Source: Caldimonas tepidiphila
Lineage (GTDB): Bacteria > Pseudomonadota > Gammaproteobacteria > Burkholderiales > Burkholderiaceae_C
DNA: 64,000 bases
NCBI RefSeq assembly: GCF_003569765.1
Contig: NZ_QXMG01000004.1
Span: 1-64,000, forward strand
Direction: 5' to 3'
In this document: positions 48,867 through 57,789 of the stretch, in pieces
How positions within the stretch are numbered: position 1 is the stretch's first letter
How the letters are laid out: each line of letters begins with the position of its first letter
Made by a program: the position numbers and the translations under genes
Notes under the pieces: model-generated
The model's database searches: none
Seen by the model: only the letters and a program-made list of their open reading frames with translations
What the model was told of the DNA's origin: nothing

Positions 48867-50068
48867 GTGCGTAGCCCCTTGACGACCTCGTTCGCCACCC
48901 GGCGCGACTCGGCGTCAAGGTCGAGCAGCGCGTCGATCGACGCCGCGCGCTCCGGTTGAGGCACCAGGCCTTCGAGCGTCGCGGCGTTGACGCTGTGAAT
49001 CTGGTCGAAGCGGATGGTTCCGGCGAGGAAGGCCGCGACCGCCACCTCGTTCGCGGCGTTGAGCACCGCGGTGCTGCCGGCCGGGCCCCGCAGCGTCTCC
49101 CAGGCGAGCTGCAGGCCGGGGAAGCGGCGCGGCTCCGGCGGCTCGAAGGTCAGCGCCGAGAGCTTGAGCAGGTCGAGCCGCTGCGCGCCGGACTCGATGC
49201 GCTCGGGCCAGGACAGGCCGTAGGCGATCGGCACCCGCATGTCGGGCGTGCCGAGCTGCGCCAGCACCGACGCGTCGCGGCAGACCACCATCGAGTGGAT
49301 GATGCTCTGCGGGTGGATCACGACCTCGATCTGCTCGGGCGCGAGCCCGAACAGCCAGCGCGCCTCGATCACCTCGAGCGCCTTGTTCATCATCGTTGCC
49401 GAGTCGACCGAGATCTTGCGGCCCATGACCCAGTTCGGGTGCGCGCAAGCCTGCTCGGGGGTGACCTCGGCGAGCGTCTCGGGCGCGCGCGAGCGGAACG
49501 GCCCGCCCGAGGCGGTGAGCACGATGCGCTCGATGCGCTGCGGCCAGCTCGCGCGGTCCTCCGGCAGGCACTGGAAGATCGCCGAATGCTCGCTGTCGAT
49601 CGGCAGCAGCTCCGCCCCGCCCTGCGCCACCGCCTGCATGAACAGGCCGCCGCCGAGCACGATCGCCTCCTTGTTCGCCAGCAGCAGCCGCTTGCCCGCG
49701 CGGGCCGCCGCCACGCAGGGCGCGAGCCCCGCGGCACCGACGATCGCGGCCATCACCGCATCGACGTCTGGATGCGAGGCCACCTCGACGAGCGCGCGCT
49801 CGCCGCACAGCACCTCGGTGCACGAGCCGGCCTCGCGCAGGCGCTGGCGCAGCTCGGCTGCGGCCTGCTCGCCGGGCATCACCGCGAAGCGCGGCTGCCA
49901 CGCGAGGCACTGCGCGAGCAGCGCGTCGACGCGCGCGTGCGCGGTCAGCGCGAACACCTCGAAGCGCTGCGGATGGCGGCCGATCACGTCGAGCGTGCTG
50001 GTGCCGATCGAGCCGGTCGAGCCGAGGACGCAGATGCGCTGGGGCCGCACGGAAGAGGGTGAGGTCAT
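48860..50068 (-). CDS. dxr: 1-deoxy-D-xylulose-5-phosphate reductoisomerase
   Basis: This is the committed step of the MEP isoprenoid pathway, giving MEP from DXP with NADPH. ATG 50068 overlaps the cdsA stop and gives 402 residues. The NADPH motif [14 protein letters not shown] is near residue 15, [12 protein letters not shown] follows, the metal site is in [15 protein letters not shown], and [18 protein letters not shown] and [12 protein letters not shown] complete the family set. Confidence 0.97.
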   Translation of the reverse strand: MTSPSSVRPQRICVLGSTGSIGTSTLDVIGRHPQRFEVFALTAHARVDALLAQCLAWQPRFAVMPGEQAAAELRQRLREAGSCTEVLCGERALVEVASHPDVDAVMAAIVGAAGLAPCVAAARAGKRLLLANKEAIVLGGGLFMQAVAQGGAELLPIDSEHSAIFQCLPEDRASWPQRIERIVLTASGGPFRSRAPETLAEVTPEQACAHPNWVMGRKISVDSATMMNKALEVIEARWLFGLAPEQIEVVIHPQSIIHSMVVCRDASVLAQLGTPDMRVPIAYGLSWPERIESGAQRLDLLKLSALTFEPPEPRRFPGLQLAWETLRGPAGSTAVLNAANEVAVAAFLAGTIRFDQIHSVNAATLEGLVPQPERAASIDALLDLDAESRRVANEVVKGLRTC

Positions 50069-50904
50069 TGGATCAGACTCAGTGCGAGCGCGAGCGGGAA
50101 GACGGGCAGCAGCGCGTCGATGCGGTCGAGCACGCCACCGTGTCCGGGCAGCAGGGCGCTGCTGTCCTTGGCGCCGACGGCGCGCTTGACGAGCGACTCG
50201 AACAGGTCGCCGACCACGCTCATCCCCCCCAGGAACAGGCAGCCGACGACCAGGCCGGGCCAGCCCGCCTGCGCGTTCAGCATGCCGTAGAGGCTGGGGG
50301 CGTCGACGCTGGCGCGCGCGTCGAACTGCAGCCACAGCAGCGCCAGCACCAGCACGCCCGCCATGCCGCTGTAGACGCCGGCCCAGCTCTTGCCGGGGCT
50401 GATCGACGGCGCGAGCTTGCGTCGCCCGAAGGCCCGGCCGCCGAAGTAGGCCGCGATGTCCGCCGCCCACACGAGCGCGAACACCGACAGCAGGAAGTTG
50501 AGCCCGATGCCGCGCGCCTGCGTGAGAGCGAGCCAGGTCAGCCACAGCACGACGGTGCCGATGGCCAGGCGGACGGCCGGCGCGAGCCGCGGCCAGCCTG
50601 CCGGACCGAGCCGCAGCACCGCGGCGCCGCCCAGCACCCACAGCAGCGCGGCGGCCCACCAGAGCGCGGGCAGCGATTGCGCGGCAGCCCCGGCAATCCA
50701 GCTCAGCCCGCAGGCGAGCGCGACCGCGCCGCCGAGCGCCGCGGCCGGCCCGGTGCCGAGACCGTTGAGGCGGCCCCATTCCCAGCCGGCCGTGACCACC
50801 AGCAGCAGCGACAGCGTGGCGAAGGGCCAGACGGCGGGCGCGAACAGCGCCGCCAGCAGCACGACCAGCAGCACCACCGCGGTGATCACGCGTTGCTTGA
50901 GCAT
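50065..50904 (-). CDS. cdsA: phosphatidate cytidylyltransferase
   Basis: It makes CDP-diacylglycerol from phosphatidate and CTP at the inner membrane. The 279 residues have about seven to eight hydrophobic segments. The CdsA signature near the C terminus is [24 protein letters not shown], seen here in outline as GAKDSS...[35 protein letters not shown] lies before it. No strong ribosome site precedes ATG 50904, 13 bases after uppS, so translation is probably coupled. Confidence 0.95.
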   Translation of the reverse strand: MLKQRVITAVVLLVVLLAALFAPAVWPFATLSLLLVVTAGWEWGRLNGLGTGPAAALGGAVALACGLSWIAGAAAQSLPALWWAAALLWVLGGAAVLRLGPAGWPRLAPAVRLAIGTVVLWLTWLALTQARGIGLNFLLSVFALVWAADIAAYFGGRAFGRRKLAPSISPGKSWAGVYSGMAGVLVLALLWLQFDARASVDAPSLYGMLNAQAGWPGLVVGCLFLGGMSVVGDLFESLVKRAVGAKDSSALLPGHGGVLDRIDALLPVFPLALALSLIQ

Positions 50905-50917
50905 CGGAGGGGAAGCG

Positions 50918-51664
50918 TCAGGCCGCGGTCAGCGGCGCAGGCTGCGCCTGGAGCGCCTGCACGCCGCCGAAGCGGCGGTCGCGCCGCCGGAAGTCGTCGA
51001 GCGCCGCATCCAGCTCGGCCTCGCCGAAATCGGGCCAGAGGCACTCGGTGAAGAAGAGTTCGGAGTACGCCACCTGCCACAGCAGGAAGTTGCTGATGCG
51101 CACCTCGCCGCCGGTGCGGATGAACAGGTCGGGATCGGGCGCATGGCTGAGCGCCATGTAGCGGCCGAGCTGCTCCTCGGTCAGCTGCTCGGGCGCGAGG
51201 CCGGCGGCGAGCGCCTGCCGGCAGGCCTGCATCACGTCCCAGCGGCCGCCGTAGTTGAAGGCCACCGACAGCGTGATGCGGGCGTTGTGGCGGGTGGCCT
51301 GCTCGGCCCGCTCCCAGGCCGAACGCACCTTGTCGGAGACCGCGCTGCGATCACCGACGATGAGGATGCGCACGCCCTCCTCGGCAAGCCCGGCGAGGTG
51401 CTTCGCGACGGTGTCGAGCACCAGGCTCATCAGGCCGGAGACCTCGTCGTTCGGGCGCTTCCAGTTCTCCGACGAGAAGGCGAACACCGTCAGGTACTCG
51501 ATGCCGCGGTCGGCGCAGGCGCGCACCGTGCGCACCAGCGCGTCGACGCCGTGCTTGTGACCCACCACGCGCGGCATGAAGCGCTTGCTGGCCCAGCGCC
51601 CGTTGCCGTCCATCACGATGGCGACGTGGCGCGGCACCACGGAGGAGGAGGAAGAGTTCGTCAA
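50918..51664 (-). CDS. uppS: undecaprenyl diphosphate synthase (isoprenyl transferase)
   Basis: It builds the C55 lipid carrier for cell-wall and O-antigen synthesis. Motifs are HVAIVMDGNGRWA (catalytic Asp about residue 19), FAFSSENWKRP, FNYGGRWDV and DLFIRTGGEVRISNFLLWQ. The first ATG in frame is inside the catalytic motif, so the start must be non-ATG. TTG 51664 or one of two GTGs eight and nine codons later are candidates, none with a clear Shine-Dalgarno sequence. It reads through a Ser5 run. 248 residues if TTG is used. Confidence 0.94.
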   Translation of the reverse strand: MTNSSSSSVVPRHVAIVMDGNGRWASKRFMPRVVGHKHGVDALVRTVRACADRGIEYLTVFAFSSENWKRPNDEVSGLMSLVLDTVAKHLAGLAEEGVRILIVGDRSAVSDKVRSAWERAEQATRHNARITLSVAFNYGGRWDVMQACRQALAAGLAPEQLTEEQLGRYMALSHAPDPDLFIRTGGEVRISNFLLWQVAYSELFFTECLWPDFGEAELDAALDDFRRRDRRFGGVQALQAQPAPLTAA

Positions 51665-51680
51665 GACCGGGTGCGTGCCG

Positions 51681-52241
51681 TCAGACCGCCATGATCTCGG
51701 CTTCCTTGCCGGAGATCAGCTTGTCGATCTCGGCGATCGTCTTGTCGGTGAGCTTCTGCACCTCGTCGAGCGAGCGGCGCTCCTCGTCCTCGGTGATCGT
51801 CTTGTCCTTGAGCGCCTTCTTGGCCTGCTCGTTGGCATCGCGGCGCAGGTTGCGCACCGCGACCTTGGCGTCCTCGCCCGCGCCCCGGACCACCTTGGTC
51901 AGCTCCTTGCGGCGCTCCTCGGTCAGCGGGGGCATCGGCACGCGGATCAGGTCGCCCTGCGACGAGGGGTTCAGGCCCAGGTCGGACTCGCGGATCGCCT
52001 TCTCGATCTTGGCGCCCATGCCCTTCTCCCAGGGCTGCACGCTGATGGTGCGCGCGTCGATCAGCGTCACGTTGGCGACCTGGCTGATCGGCACCGGCGA
52101 GCCGTAGTAATCGACATGGACCTGATCCAGGATGCCGGGATGCGCGCGGCCGGTGCGGATCTTGGTCAGTTCGTGCTTGAAGGCCTCGACCGACTTCTGC
52201 ATCTTCTGCTCGGCGGTCTTGCGAATGTCTGCAATGCTCAT
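51681..52241 (-). CDS. frr: ribosome recycling factor
   Basis: It splits post-termination ribosomes together with EF-G. ATG 52241 ([21 protein letters not shown]) gives 186 residues. [23 protein letters not shown] and the C-terminal helix ending [16 protein letters not shown] are conserved. It follows pyrH by 10 bases, the standard order. Confidence 0.98.
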   Translation of the reverse strand: MSIADIRKTAEQKMQKSVEAFKHELTKIRTGRAHPGILDQVHVDYYGSPVPISQVANVTLIDARTISVQPWEKGMGAKIEKAIRESDLGLNPSSQGDLIRVPMPPLTEERRKELTKVVRGAGEDAKVAVRNLRRDANEQAKKALKDKTITEDEERRSLDEVQKLTDKTIAEIDKLISGKEAEIMAV

Positions 52242-52251
52242 TTTCTGATCC

Positions 52252-52962
52252 TCAAACGTGCACGAGGGTGCCTTCGTCTTCGCCGAGCACCACCCGCTTG
52301 AGCGCACCTTCCTTGAAGATGCTGAACACCTTGATCGGCAGCTTCTGGTCGCGGCACAGCGCGAAGGCGGTCGCGTCGAGCACCTGCAGGTTGCGCGAGA
52401 TCGCCTCGTCGAAGCTGATGCGCGCGAAACGCGTCGCGCCCGGGTCCTTCTTCGGGTCGGCGGTGTAGACGCCGTCGACCTTGGTCGCCTTGAGCATGAT
52501 CTCGGCGCCGATCTCCGCGCCGCGCAGCGCGGCGGCGGTGTCGGTGGTGAAGAAGGGGTTGCCGGTGCCGGCGGCGAAGACCACCACCTTGCCCTCTTCC
52601 AGGTACTGCAGCGCCTTCGGGCGCACGTAGGGCTCGACCACCTGCTCGATGTTGATGGCCGACATCACGCGCGCGGTCATGCCCTCCTGGCGCATCGTGT
52701 CGGCGAGCGCCAGCGAGTTCATCACCGTGGCGAGCATGCCCATGTAGTCGGCGGTGGCCCGGTCCATGCCGACCGAGCCGCCCGCGACGCCGCGGAAGAT
52801 GTTGCCGCCGCCGATCACCACCGCCACCTCGCAGCCGAGGGCCGTCACGTCCTGGATCTCCCGCACCATGCGCACGATCGTGGCACGGTTGATGCCGTAG
52901 GCATCGTCGCCCATCAGGGCCTCACCGGAAAGCTTGAGCAGGATGCGCTTGTAGGCCGGCAT
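52252..52962 (-). CDS. pyrH: UMP kinase
   Basis: It phosphorylates UMP to UDP and is a hexameric amino-acid-kinase fold enzyme. The protein has 236 residues: [65 protein letters not shown] and [16 protein letters not shown] are all diagnostic. GAGGATT precedes the ATG. Confidence 0.98.
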   Translation of the reverse strand: MPAYKRILLKLSGEALMGDDAYGINRATIVRMVREIQDVTALGCEVAVVIGGGNIFRGVAGGSVGMDRATADYMGMLATVMNSLALADTMRQEGMTARVMSAINIEQVVEPYVRPKALQYLEEGKVVVFAAGTGNPFFTTDTAAALRGAEIGAEIMLKATKVDGVYTADPKKDPGATRFARISFDEAISRNLQVLDATAFALCRDQKLPIKVFSIFKEGALKRVVLGEDEGTLVHV

Positions 52963-53020
52963 GCGGGAATCCTCTTGGAAGTGCGTTGCGAAGTTTAGGT
53001 GAAGAGTCGGCGGCCCGGGC

Positions 53021-53911
53021 TTACTGGCCCTTGGCGGCGGCGACCTGCGCGGCCACCTCGGCGGCGAAGTCGTCCTGCTTCTTCTCGATGCCCTCGCCGA
53101 CCACGTAGAGGGTGAAGCCCTTGACGGTGGTGTTGGCGGCCTTGAGCATCTGCTCGACGGTCTGCTTGTCGTTCTTCACGAAGGCCTGGTTGAACAGGGA
53201 CACTTCCTTCAGGTACTTCTGCACCGAGCCCTCGACCATCTTGGCGGCGATCTCGGCCGGCTTGCCGGACTCGGCAGCCTTCGCGTTCGCGACCGAGCGC
53301 TCCTTCTCGATCAGCTCGGCGGGCACGTCGGCGGCGGACAGCGCCACCGGCTTCATCGCCGCGATGTGCATCGCCACGTCCTTGGCCGCGACCTCGTCGC
53401 CGGTGTACTCGACCACCACGCCGATGCGGGTGCCGTGCAGGTAGGAGGCCAGCTGGCTCTCGCCCGAGAAGCGCTTGAAGCGGCGGAAGCTCATGTTCTC
53501 GCCGATCTTGCCGATCAGGCCCTTGCGCACGTCCTCGAGCGTCGGGCCGAAGCCGTCCTGCTCGTAGGGCAGCGCGCCCAGTGCCGCGACGTCGGCCGGG
53601 TCGTTCTTCGCGATCAGCTCGGCCGCGGCACGCGCCAGGGCCAGGAAGCTGTCGTTCTTCGTGACGAAGTCGGTCTCGCAGTTCACTTCCAGCAGCGCGC
53701 CGGTGTTGCCCTCGATGAACGAGGCCACCACGCCTTCGGCGGTGATGCGCGCGGCCGCCTTGCCGGCCTTGTTGCCGAGCTTGACGCGCAGGATCTCCTC
53801 CGCCTTGGCCATGTCGCCGTCGGCCTCCGTCAGGGCCTTCTTGCACTCCATCATCGGCGCGTCGGTCTTCGCGCGCAGCTCGGCGACCATGCTTGCGGTG
53901 ATTGCAGCCAT
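53021..53911 (-). CDS. tsf: elongation factor Ts
   Basis: It is the nucleotide exchange factor for EF-Tu. ATG 53911 with GGAGAG upstream gives 296 residues. It has the N-terminal UBA-like domain ([20 protein letters not shown]) and the EF-Tu-contacting [10 protein letters not shown] segment near residue 80, followed by the two core subdomains. It is separated from rpsB by a terminator-like hairpin. Confidence 0.98.
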   Translation of the reverse strand: MAAITASMVAELRAKTDAPMMECKKALTEADGDMAKAEEILRVKLGNKAGKAAARITAEGVVASFIEGNTGALLEVNCETDFVTKNDSFLALARAAAELIAKNDPADVAALGALPYEQDGFGPTLEDVRKGLIGKIGENMSFRRFKRFSGESQLASYLHGTRIGVVVEYTGDEVAAKDVAMHIAAMKPVALSAADVPAELIEKERSVANAKAAESGKPAEIAAKMVEGSVQKYLKEVSLFNQAFVKNDKQTVEQMLKAANTTVKGFTLYVVGEGIEKKQDDFAAEVAAQVAAAKGQ

Positions 53912-53984
53912 GTTTCTCTCCAGTTCAGGGTCGGGCCCGGGGCAAACCGCCTGCCGGGCGAACAAAATGCGGGTTCGGGTCGTG

Positions 53985-54007
53985 AAAAAGGGGCTGAATC
54001 AGCCCCT
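53985..54007 (-). terminator. hairpin with T-run between rpsB and tsf
   Basis: On the minus strand AGGGGCTG-ATT-CAGCCCCT runs into T5, 22 bases after the rpsB stop and 74 bases before tsf. It is a good intrinsic terminator inside the rpsB-tsf operon, so it probably acts as a partial terminator that lowers tsf expression relative to rpsB. Confidence 0.8.
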
Positions 54008-54028
54008 CTTCGCGTCGTCGGGCCGGAT

Positions 54029-54778
54029 TCAGGCGGCTTCGTTGACTTCCACGAATTCGTCGCCTTCGGCGCCGGCGGCCTGCTGCACCACCTCGTTGAC
54101 CGCGTTGGCCTTGCCTTCCAGCACGGCGTCAGCCACGGCACGGGCGTACAGCGCGACGGCCTTGGCCGAGTCGTCGTTGCCGGGGATGACGTAGTCGATG
54201 CCCTCGGGCGAGTGGTTGGAGTCGACCACCGCGATGACCGGGATGCCGAGCTTCTTGGCTTCCGCGACGGCGATCTTGTGATAGCCGACGTCGATCACGA
54301 ACATCGCATCGGGCAGCGCGTTCATGTCCTGGATGCCGCCGATGTCCTTCTCGAGCTTGGTGATCTCGCGCTGGAACAGCAGGGCTTCCTTCTTGTTCAG
54401 CTGCTCGAGGCCGCCCTCGGCCTGGGCCTTCATGTCCTTGAGCTTCTTCAGCGAGGTCTTGACCGTCTTGAAGTTGGTCAGCATGCCGCCGAGCCAGCGC
54501 TGGTCGACGAAGGGCATGCCGGCGCGCTGGGCTTCCTGCGACACGAACTCGCGGGCCTGGCGCTTGGTGCCGATCATCAGGATCGTGCCGCGGCGGGCCG
54601 ACAGCTGGCGCACGAACTTCATCGCCTCCTCGAAGAGCGGCAGCGTCTTCTCGAGGTTGATGATGTGGATCTTGTTGCGATGGCCGTAGATGTAGGGGGC
54701 CATCTTGGGGTTCCAGAAGCGGGTCTGGTGTCCGAAGTGGACACCGGCTTCCAGCATTTCACGCATCGTGACGGGCAT
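54029..54778 (-). CDS. rpsB: 30S ribosomal protein uS2
   Basis: The 249-residue protein from ATG 54778 ([20 protein letters not shown]) has TTGGAG upstream; an ATG four codons earlier lies in the ribosome site. [33 protein letters not shown] and [24 protein letters not shown] in outline are conserved. It is the first gene of the long minus-strand operon group. Confidence 0.98.
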   Translation of the reverse strand: MPVTMREMLEAGVHFGHQTRFWNPKMAPYIYGHRNKIHIINLEKTLPLFEEAMKFVRQLSARRGTILMIGTKRQAREFVSQEAQRAGMPFVDQRWLGGMLTNFKTVKTSLKKLKDMKAQAEGGLEQLNKKEALLFQREITKLEKDIGGIQDMNALPDAMFVIDVGYHKIAVAEAKKLGIPVIAVVDSNHSPEGIDYVIPGNDDSAKAVALYARAVADAVLEGKANAVNEVVQQAAGAEGDEFVEVNEAA

Positions 54779-55018
54779 GGAGTACTCCAAAGGTTGGGTC
54801 TAGAATCCGGCGCGAATTGCAACGCGAAGCATTTGCTGCAACACCTTTAAACTGCCGGGATTCGCGATTTGTTCCACCGGCGACGCCGACTGACGCCTTC
54901 TCCTGAAAACCGCGTCGCCGCCTCCGACCGCCGCCCTCCACGCTCCTCGCGAGGCGCCCGACCCGCGAATGCCGCAGGATCGAGACACCCGACTCGAAGC
55001 GATTGCGAGTCGACCATC

Positions 55019-55040
55019 AAAAACGGCGGCACAGCCGCCG
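55019..55040 (-). terminator. intrinsic terminator on the minus strand upstream of rpsB
   Basis: CGGCGGC-TGT-GCCGCCG followed by five T's on the minus strand, at 28 bases before the plus-strand amidase gene. No minus-strand gene ends here, so it would stop only antisense transcription leaving the amidase region. The rest of 54779-55067 must hold the rpsB and amidase promoters; I see only a weak TATAGC near 55056 for the latter. Confidence 0.65.
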
Positions 55041-55067
55041 GGTAAACCCAAAGAGTATAGCACGCCC

Positions 55068-56423
55068 ATGCTCCCCGACCTCCTGGCCGCCCGCGACGAG
55101 CTGCGCGCGGGCCGCACCCGCGCCGTCGAGCTGCTCGCGCAGTCCGAGGCGCAGGCCGACACCGAGGCCGTCCGCCCGGCCTTCCTGCGGCGCTTTCCCG
55201 TGCAGGCACGCGCCGCGGCGCTTGCCGCCGACGCGGCGCTCGACGCCGGCATCGCGCCGCCGCCGCTCGCCGGCCTCGCCGTCAGCGTGAAGGACCTGTT
55301 CGACGTCGAGGGCATGCCGACCACGGCCGGCTCGCGCGTGCTCGAGCACAGCCCGCCCGCAGCGCGCGATGCCGGCGCGGTGCAGCGCCTGCGCCGGGCC
55401 GGCGCCGCGCTCGTCGGCCACACCCACATGAGCGAGTTCGCGTTCTCGGGCGTGGGCACCAATCCGCACCATGCCACGCCAGCCAATCCCGGCACCCGGC
55501 TCGCGGATCCGCACACGCCGCGCATCCCGGGCGGCTCGAGTTCGGGCGGCGCGGTCAGCGTTGCCGCCGGCGCGGCCTGGGCAGCGCTCGGCTCCGACAC
55601 CGGCGGCTCGATCCGCATCCCGGCGGCGCTGCAGGGACTCGTCGGCTTCAAGAGCACCGCGCGGCTGACGCCGCTCGACGGCACGATCCCGCTGTCGCCG
55701 ACGCTCGACACCGCCTGCGCGATCACGCGCTCGGTGCGCGATGCGGCGCTGCTGCACGAGGTGCTCTCGCAGCAGCGCGTCGCGCCCGGCGGCCGGCCGC
55801 TGAGCGGCTGGAACCTCGCGGTGGCGCGCAGCGTGGTGCTCGAGGCGCTCGACGCGACCGTTGCCCGCGCCTTCGAGCGCACGCTGCAGACGCTCGCCCG
55901 CCGCGGGGCGCGCATCACCGAGATCGAGCTGCCGGAGCTCGCCGGGCTCGCCGATGTGCAGGCGCGCGGCAGCTTCGCGGCGGCGGAGAGCTGGGCCTGG
56001 CACCAGCCGCTGCTCGCGGCGCGGCGCGCCGACTACGACCCCCGCGTGGCGCTGCGCATCGAGCGTGGCGCGACGATGAGCGCGGCCGACTACATCGGGC
56101 TGCTGCAGGGCCGCGCACAGGCGATCGGACGCGTGACGCAGGCCCTGCGCCCCTTCGACGCGGTGCTGTCGCCGACGGTGCCGATCGTCGCGCCGCCGCT
56201 GGCCGGGATGGCGAGCGACGAGGAGTTCTTCCGCGTCAACGCGCTGCTGCTGCGCAACCCGGCGCTGGTCAACCTGCTCGACGGCTGCGCGCTGTCGCTG
56301 CCCTGCCACCGCGCCGACGAGCTGCCGGTGGGCCTGATGGTCTGGGCCGGCGCCCTGCAGGACGAGCGCGTGCTCGACATCGGGCTGGCGATCGAGGCGG
56401 CGCTCGCCGCCCGGGAGGACTGA
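55068..56423 (+). CDS. amidase, amidase-signature family
   Basis: The 451-residue hydrolase has the Ser-cisSer-Lys triad: Lys in LAVSVKDLFDVEGMPTTAGS, the signature GGSSSGGAVSVAAG with the cis-serine, and the nucleophile in SDTGGSIRIPAALQGLVGFK. It acts on an unknown amide; similarity to GatA-type enzymes is limited to the core, and no gatB/gatC is adjacent. ATG 55068 is the first start after the terminator-like hairpin. It is followed after six bases by a D-amino-acid dehydrogenase gene, so an amide-to-amino-acid route is possible. Confidence 0.9.
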   Translation: MLPDLLAARDELRAGRTRAVELLAQSEAQADTEAVRPAFLRRFPVQARAAALAADAALDAGIAPPPLAGLAVSVKDLFDVEGMPTTAGSRVLEHSPPAARDAGAVQRLRRAGAALVGHTHMSEFAFSGVGTNPHHATPANPGTRLADPHTPRIPGGSSSGGAVSVAAGAAWAALGSDTGGSIRIPAALQGLVGFKSTARLTPLDGTIPLSPTLDTACAITRSVRDAALLHEVLSQQRVAPGGRPLSGWNLAVARSVVLEALDATVARAFERTLQTLARRGARITEIELPELAGLADVQARGSFAAAESWAWHQPLLAARRADYDPRVALRIERGATMSAADYIGLLQGRAQAIGRVTQALRPFDAVLSPTVPIVAPPLAGMASDEEFFRVNALLLRNPALVNLLDGCALSLPCHRADELPVGLMVWAGALQDERVLDIGLAIEAALAARED

Positions 56424-56429
56424 GGCGCC

Positions 56430-57740
56430 ATGCGCATTGCCGTCATCGGCGCCGGCATCGTCGGCGTCACCACTGCCTATGAGCTCGCGGCGGACGGCCA
56501 CCAGCCGGTCGTGTTCGAGCGGCGCAACAGCGTCGCCGCGGAAAACAGCTTCGCCAACGCCGGCATCGTCGCGCCGGGCTACGTCGCGCCCTGGGCCGCG
56601 CCCGGCATGCCGCGGCGCCTGCTCGCGCAGATGCTGGCGCGGCACGCCGCCTGGCGCCTGCGGCCGGGCGCGGACCCCGGCGCCTGGCGCTGGCTGTGGC
56701 GCTGGTGGCGCGCCTGCCAGCCGGCCCGCTATCAGGAACAGCGCAGCGCGATGCACCGCCTCGCCGCCTACAGCCAGCAGCGCCTGCACGAGATCCGGCG
56801 CCTGCACCGGCTCGACTACGAGCGCAGCGAAGGCTACCTGGTGCTGCTGCGCGGCGAGCGCGACGTGGCGCTGGCGATGCCGGGGCTGGAGTTGCTCAGG
56901 CAGATGGAGGTGCCCGCGCAGCTGCTCGATCCGCAGCACTGCCGCGAGCGCGAGCCTCACCTCCACCCGGACACCCCGCTCTCCGCCGGCATCGCGGTGC
57001 CGGGCGACGAGGTGGGCAACTGCCGCCAGTTCGCGCACCTGCTGCGCGAGGAGGCGCAGCGGCTCGGCGCGCGCTTCGAGTTCGGCACCGAGGCGCTGGC
57101 GATCGACCCGGACACGCGCCCGATCCTGCTGCTCGAGGCCCGCGGCGCGGGCAGCGGCGGGCCGGGCCTCGGCGGGCCGGCCGAGGCGGTCGCGCCGAAG
57201 CGGCGCCGCGAGCAGTTCGACGCGGTGGTGGTCTGCGCTGCGGTGCCCTCGCTGAAGCTGCTCGAGCCGCTCGGGATGGGGCTGCCGCTGATGCCGGTGC
57301 ACGGCTACTCGCTGTCGGCCGCGCTGCGCAACCACGAGCGCGGACCGCTGTCGGCGGTGATGGACGAGCGCTACAAGGTCGTGATCTCGCGCCAGGGCTC
57401 GCGCGTGCGGGTGGCGGGCGGCGCCGAGCTCGGCGGCGCGCCGGAGCGTCATTCGCAGGCGGTGCTCGCCACGCTCTACAAGGTGCTGCACGACTGGTTC
57501 CCGGGCGCGGCCCAGCTGCAGCAGGTGCAGGTCTGGAAGGGCGCGCGGCCGATGCTGCCGGACGGCCCGCCGGTGATCGGCGCGAGCGGCGCACCCGGCG
57601 TCTGGCTCAACCTCGGCCACGGCGCGAGCGGCTGGGCCCTGGCTTGCGGCAGCGCGCGGCTGCTCGCCGACCAGCTCAACCGCCGCTCGCCGGCGATCGA
57701 CGCCGGCGCGTTCTTGGCCGCGCGCTTCGCGCGGCGCTGA
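56430..57740 (+). CDS. D-amino-acid dehydrogenase, DadA-like FAD oxidoreductase
   Basis: The 436-residue DAO-family flavoprotein has the FAD motif VIGAGIVGVTTAYELAADGH at the very N terminus, then FERRNSVAAENSFANAGIVAPGYVAPWAAPG, typical of DadA small subunits. The C terminus has GARPMLPDGPPVIG and NLGHGASGWALACGSARLLAD. It should deaminate D-amino acids and feed electrons to the respiratory chain. A Gly/Pro-rich insertion (about 232-250) interrupts the substrate domain. It is six bases downstream of the amidase gene. Confidence 0.9.
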   Translation: MRIAVIGAGIVGVTTAYELAADGHQPVVFERRNSVAAENSFANAGIVAPGYVAPWAAPGMPRRLLAQMLARHAAWRLRPGADPGAWRWLWRWWRACQPARYQEQRSAMHRLAAYSQQRLHEIRRLHRLDYERSEGYLVLLRGERDVALAMPGLELLRQMEVPAQLLDPQHCREREPHLHPDTPLSAGIAVPGDEVGNCRQFAHLLREEAQRLGARFEFGTEALAIDPDTRPILLLEARGAGSGGPGLGGPAEAVAPKRRREQFDAVVVCAAVPSLKLLEPLGMGLPLMPVHGYSLSAALRNHERGPLSAVMDERYKVVISRQGSRVRVAGGAELGGAPERHSQAVLATLYKVLHDWFPGAAQLQQVQVWKGARPMLPDGPPVIGASGAPGVWLNLGHGASGWALACGSARLLADQLNRRSPAIDAGAFLAARFARR

Positions 57741-57789
57741 CGCGGCCGCGCTGCTGGGCAGCGGCGCGCGCGGGCGCTATCGTTGCGCC

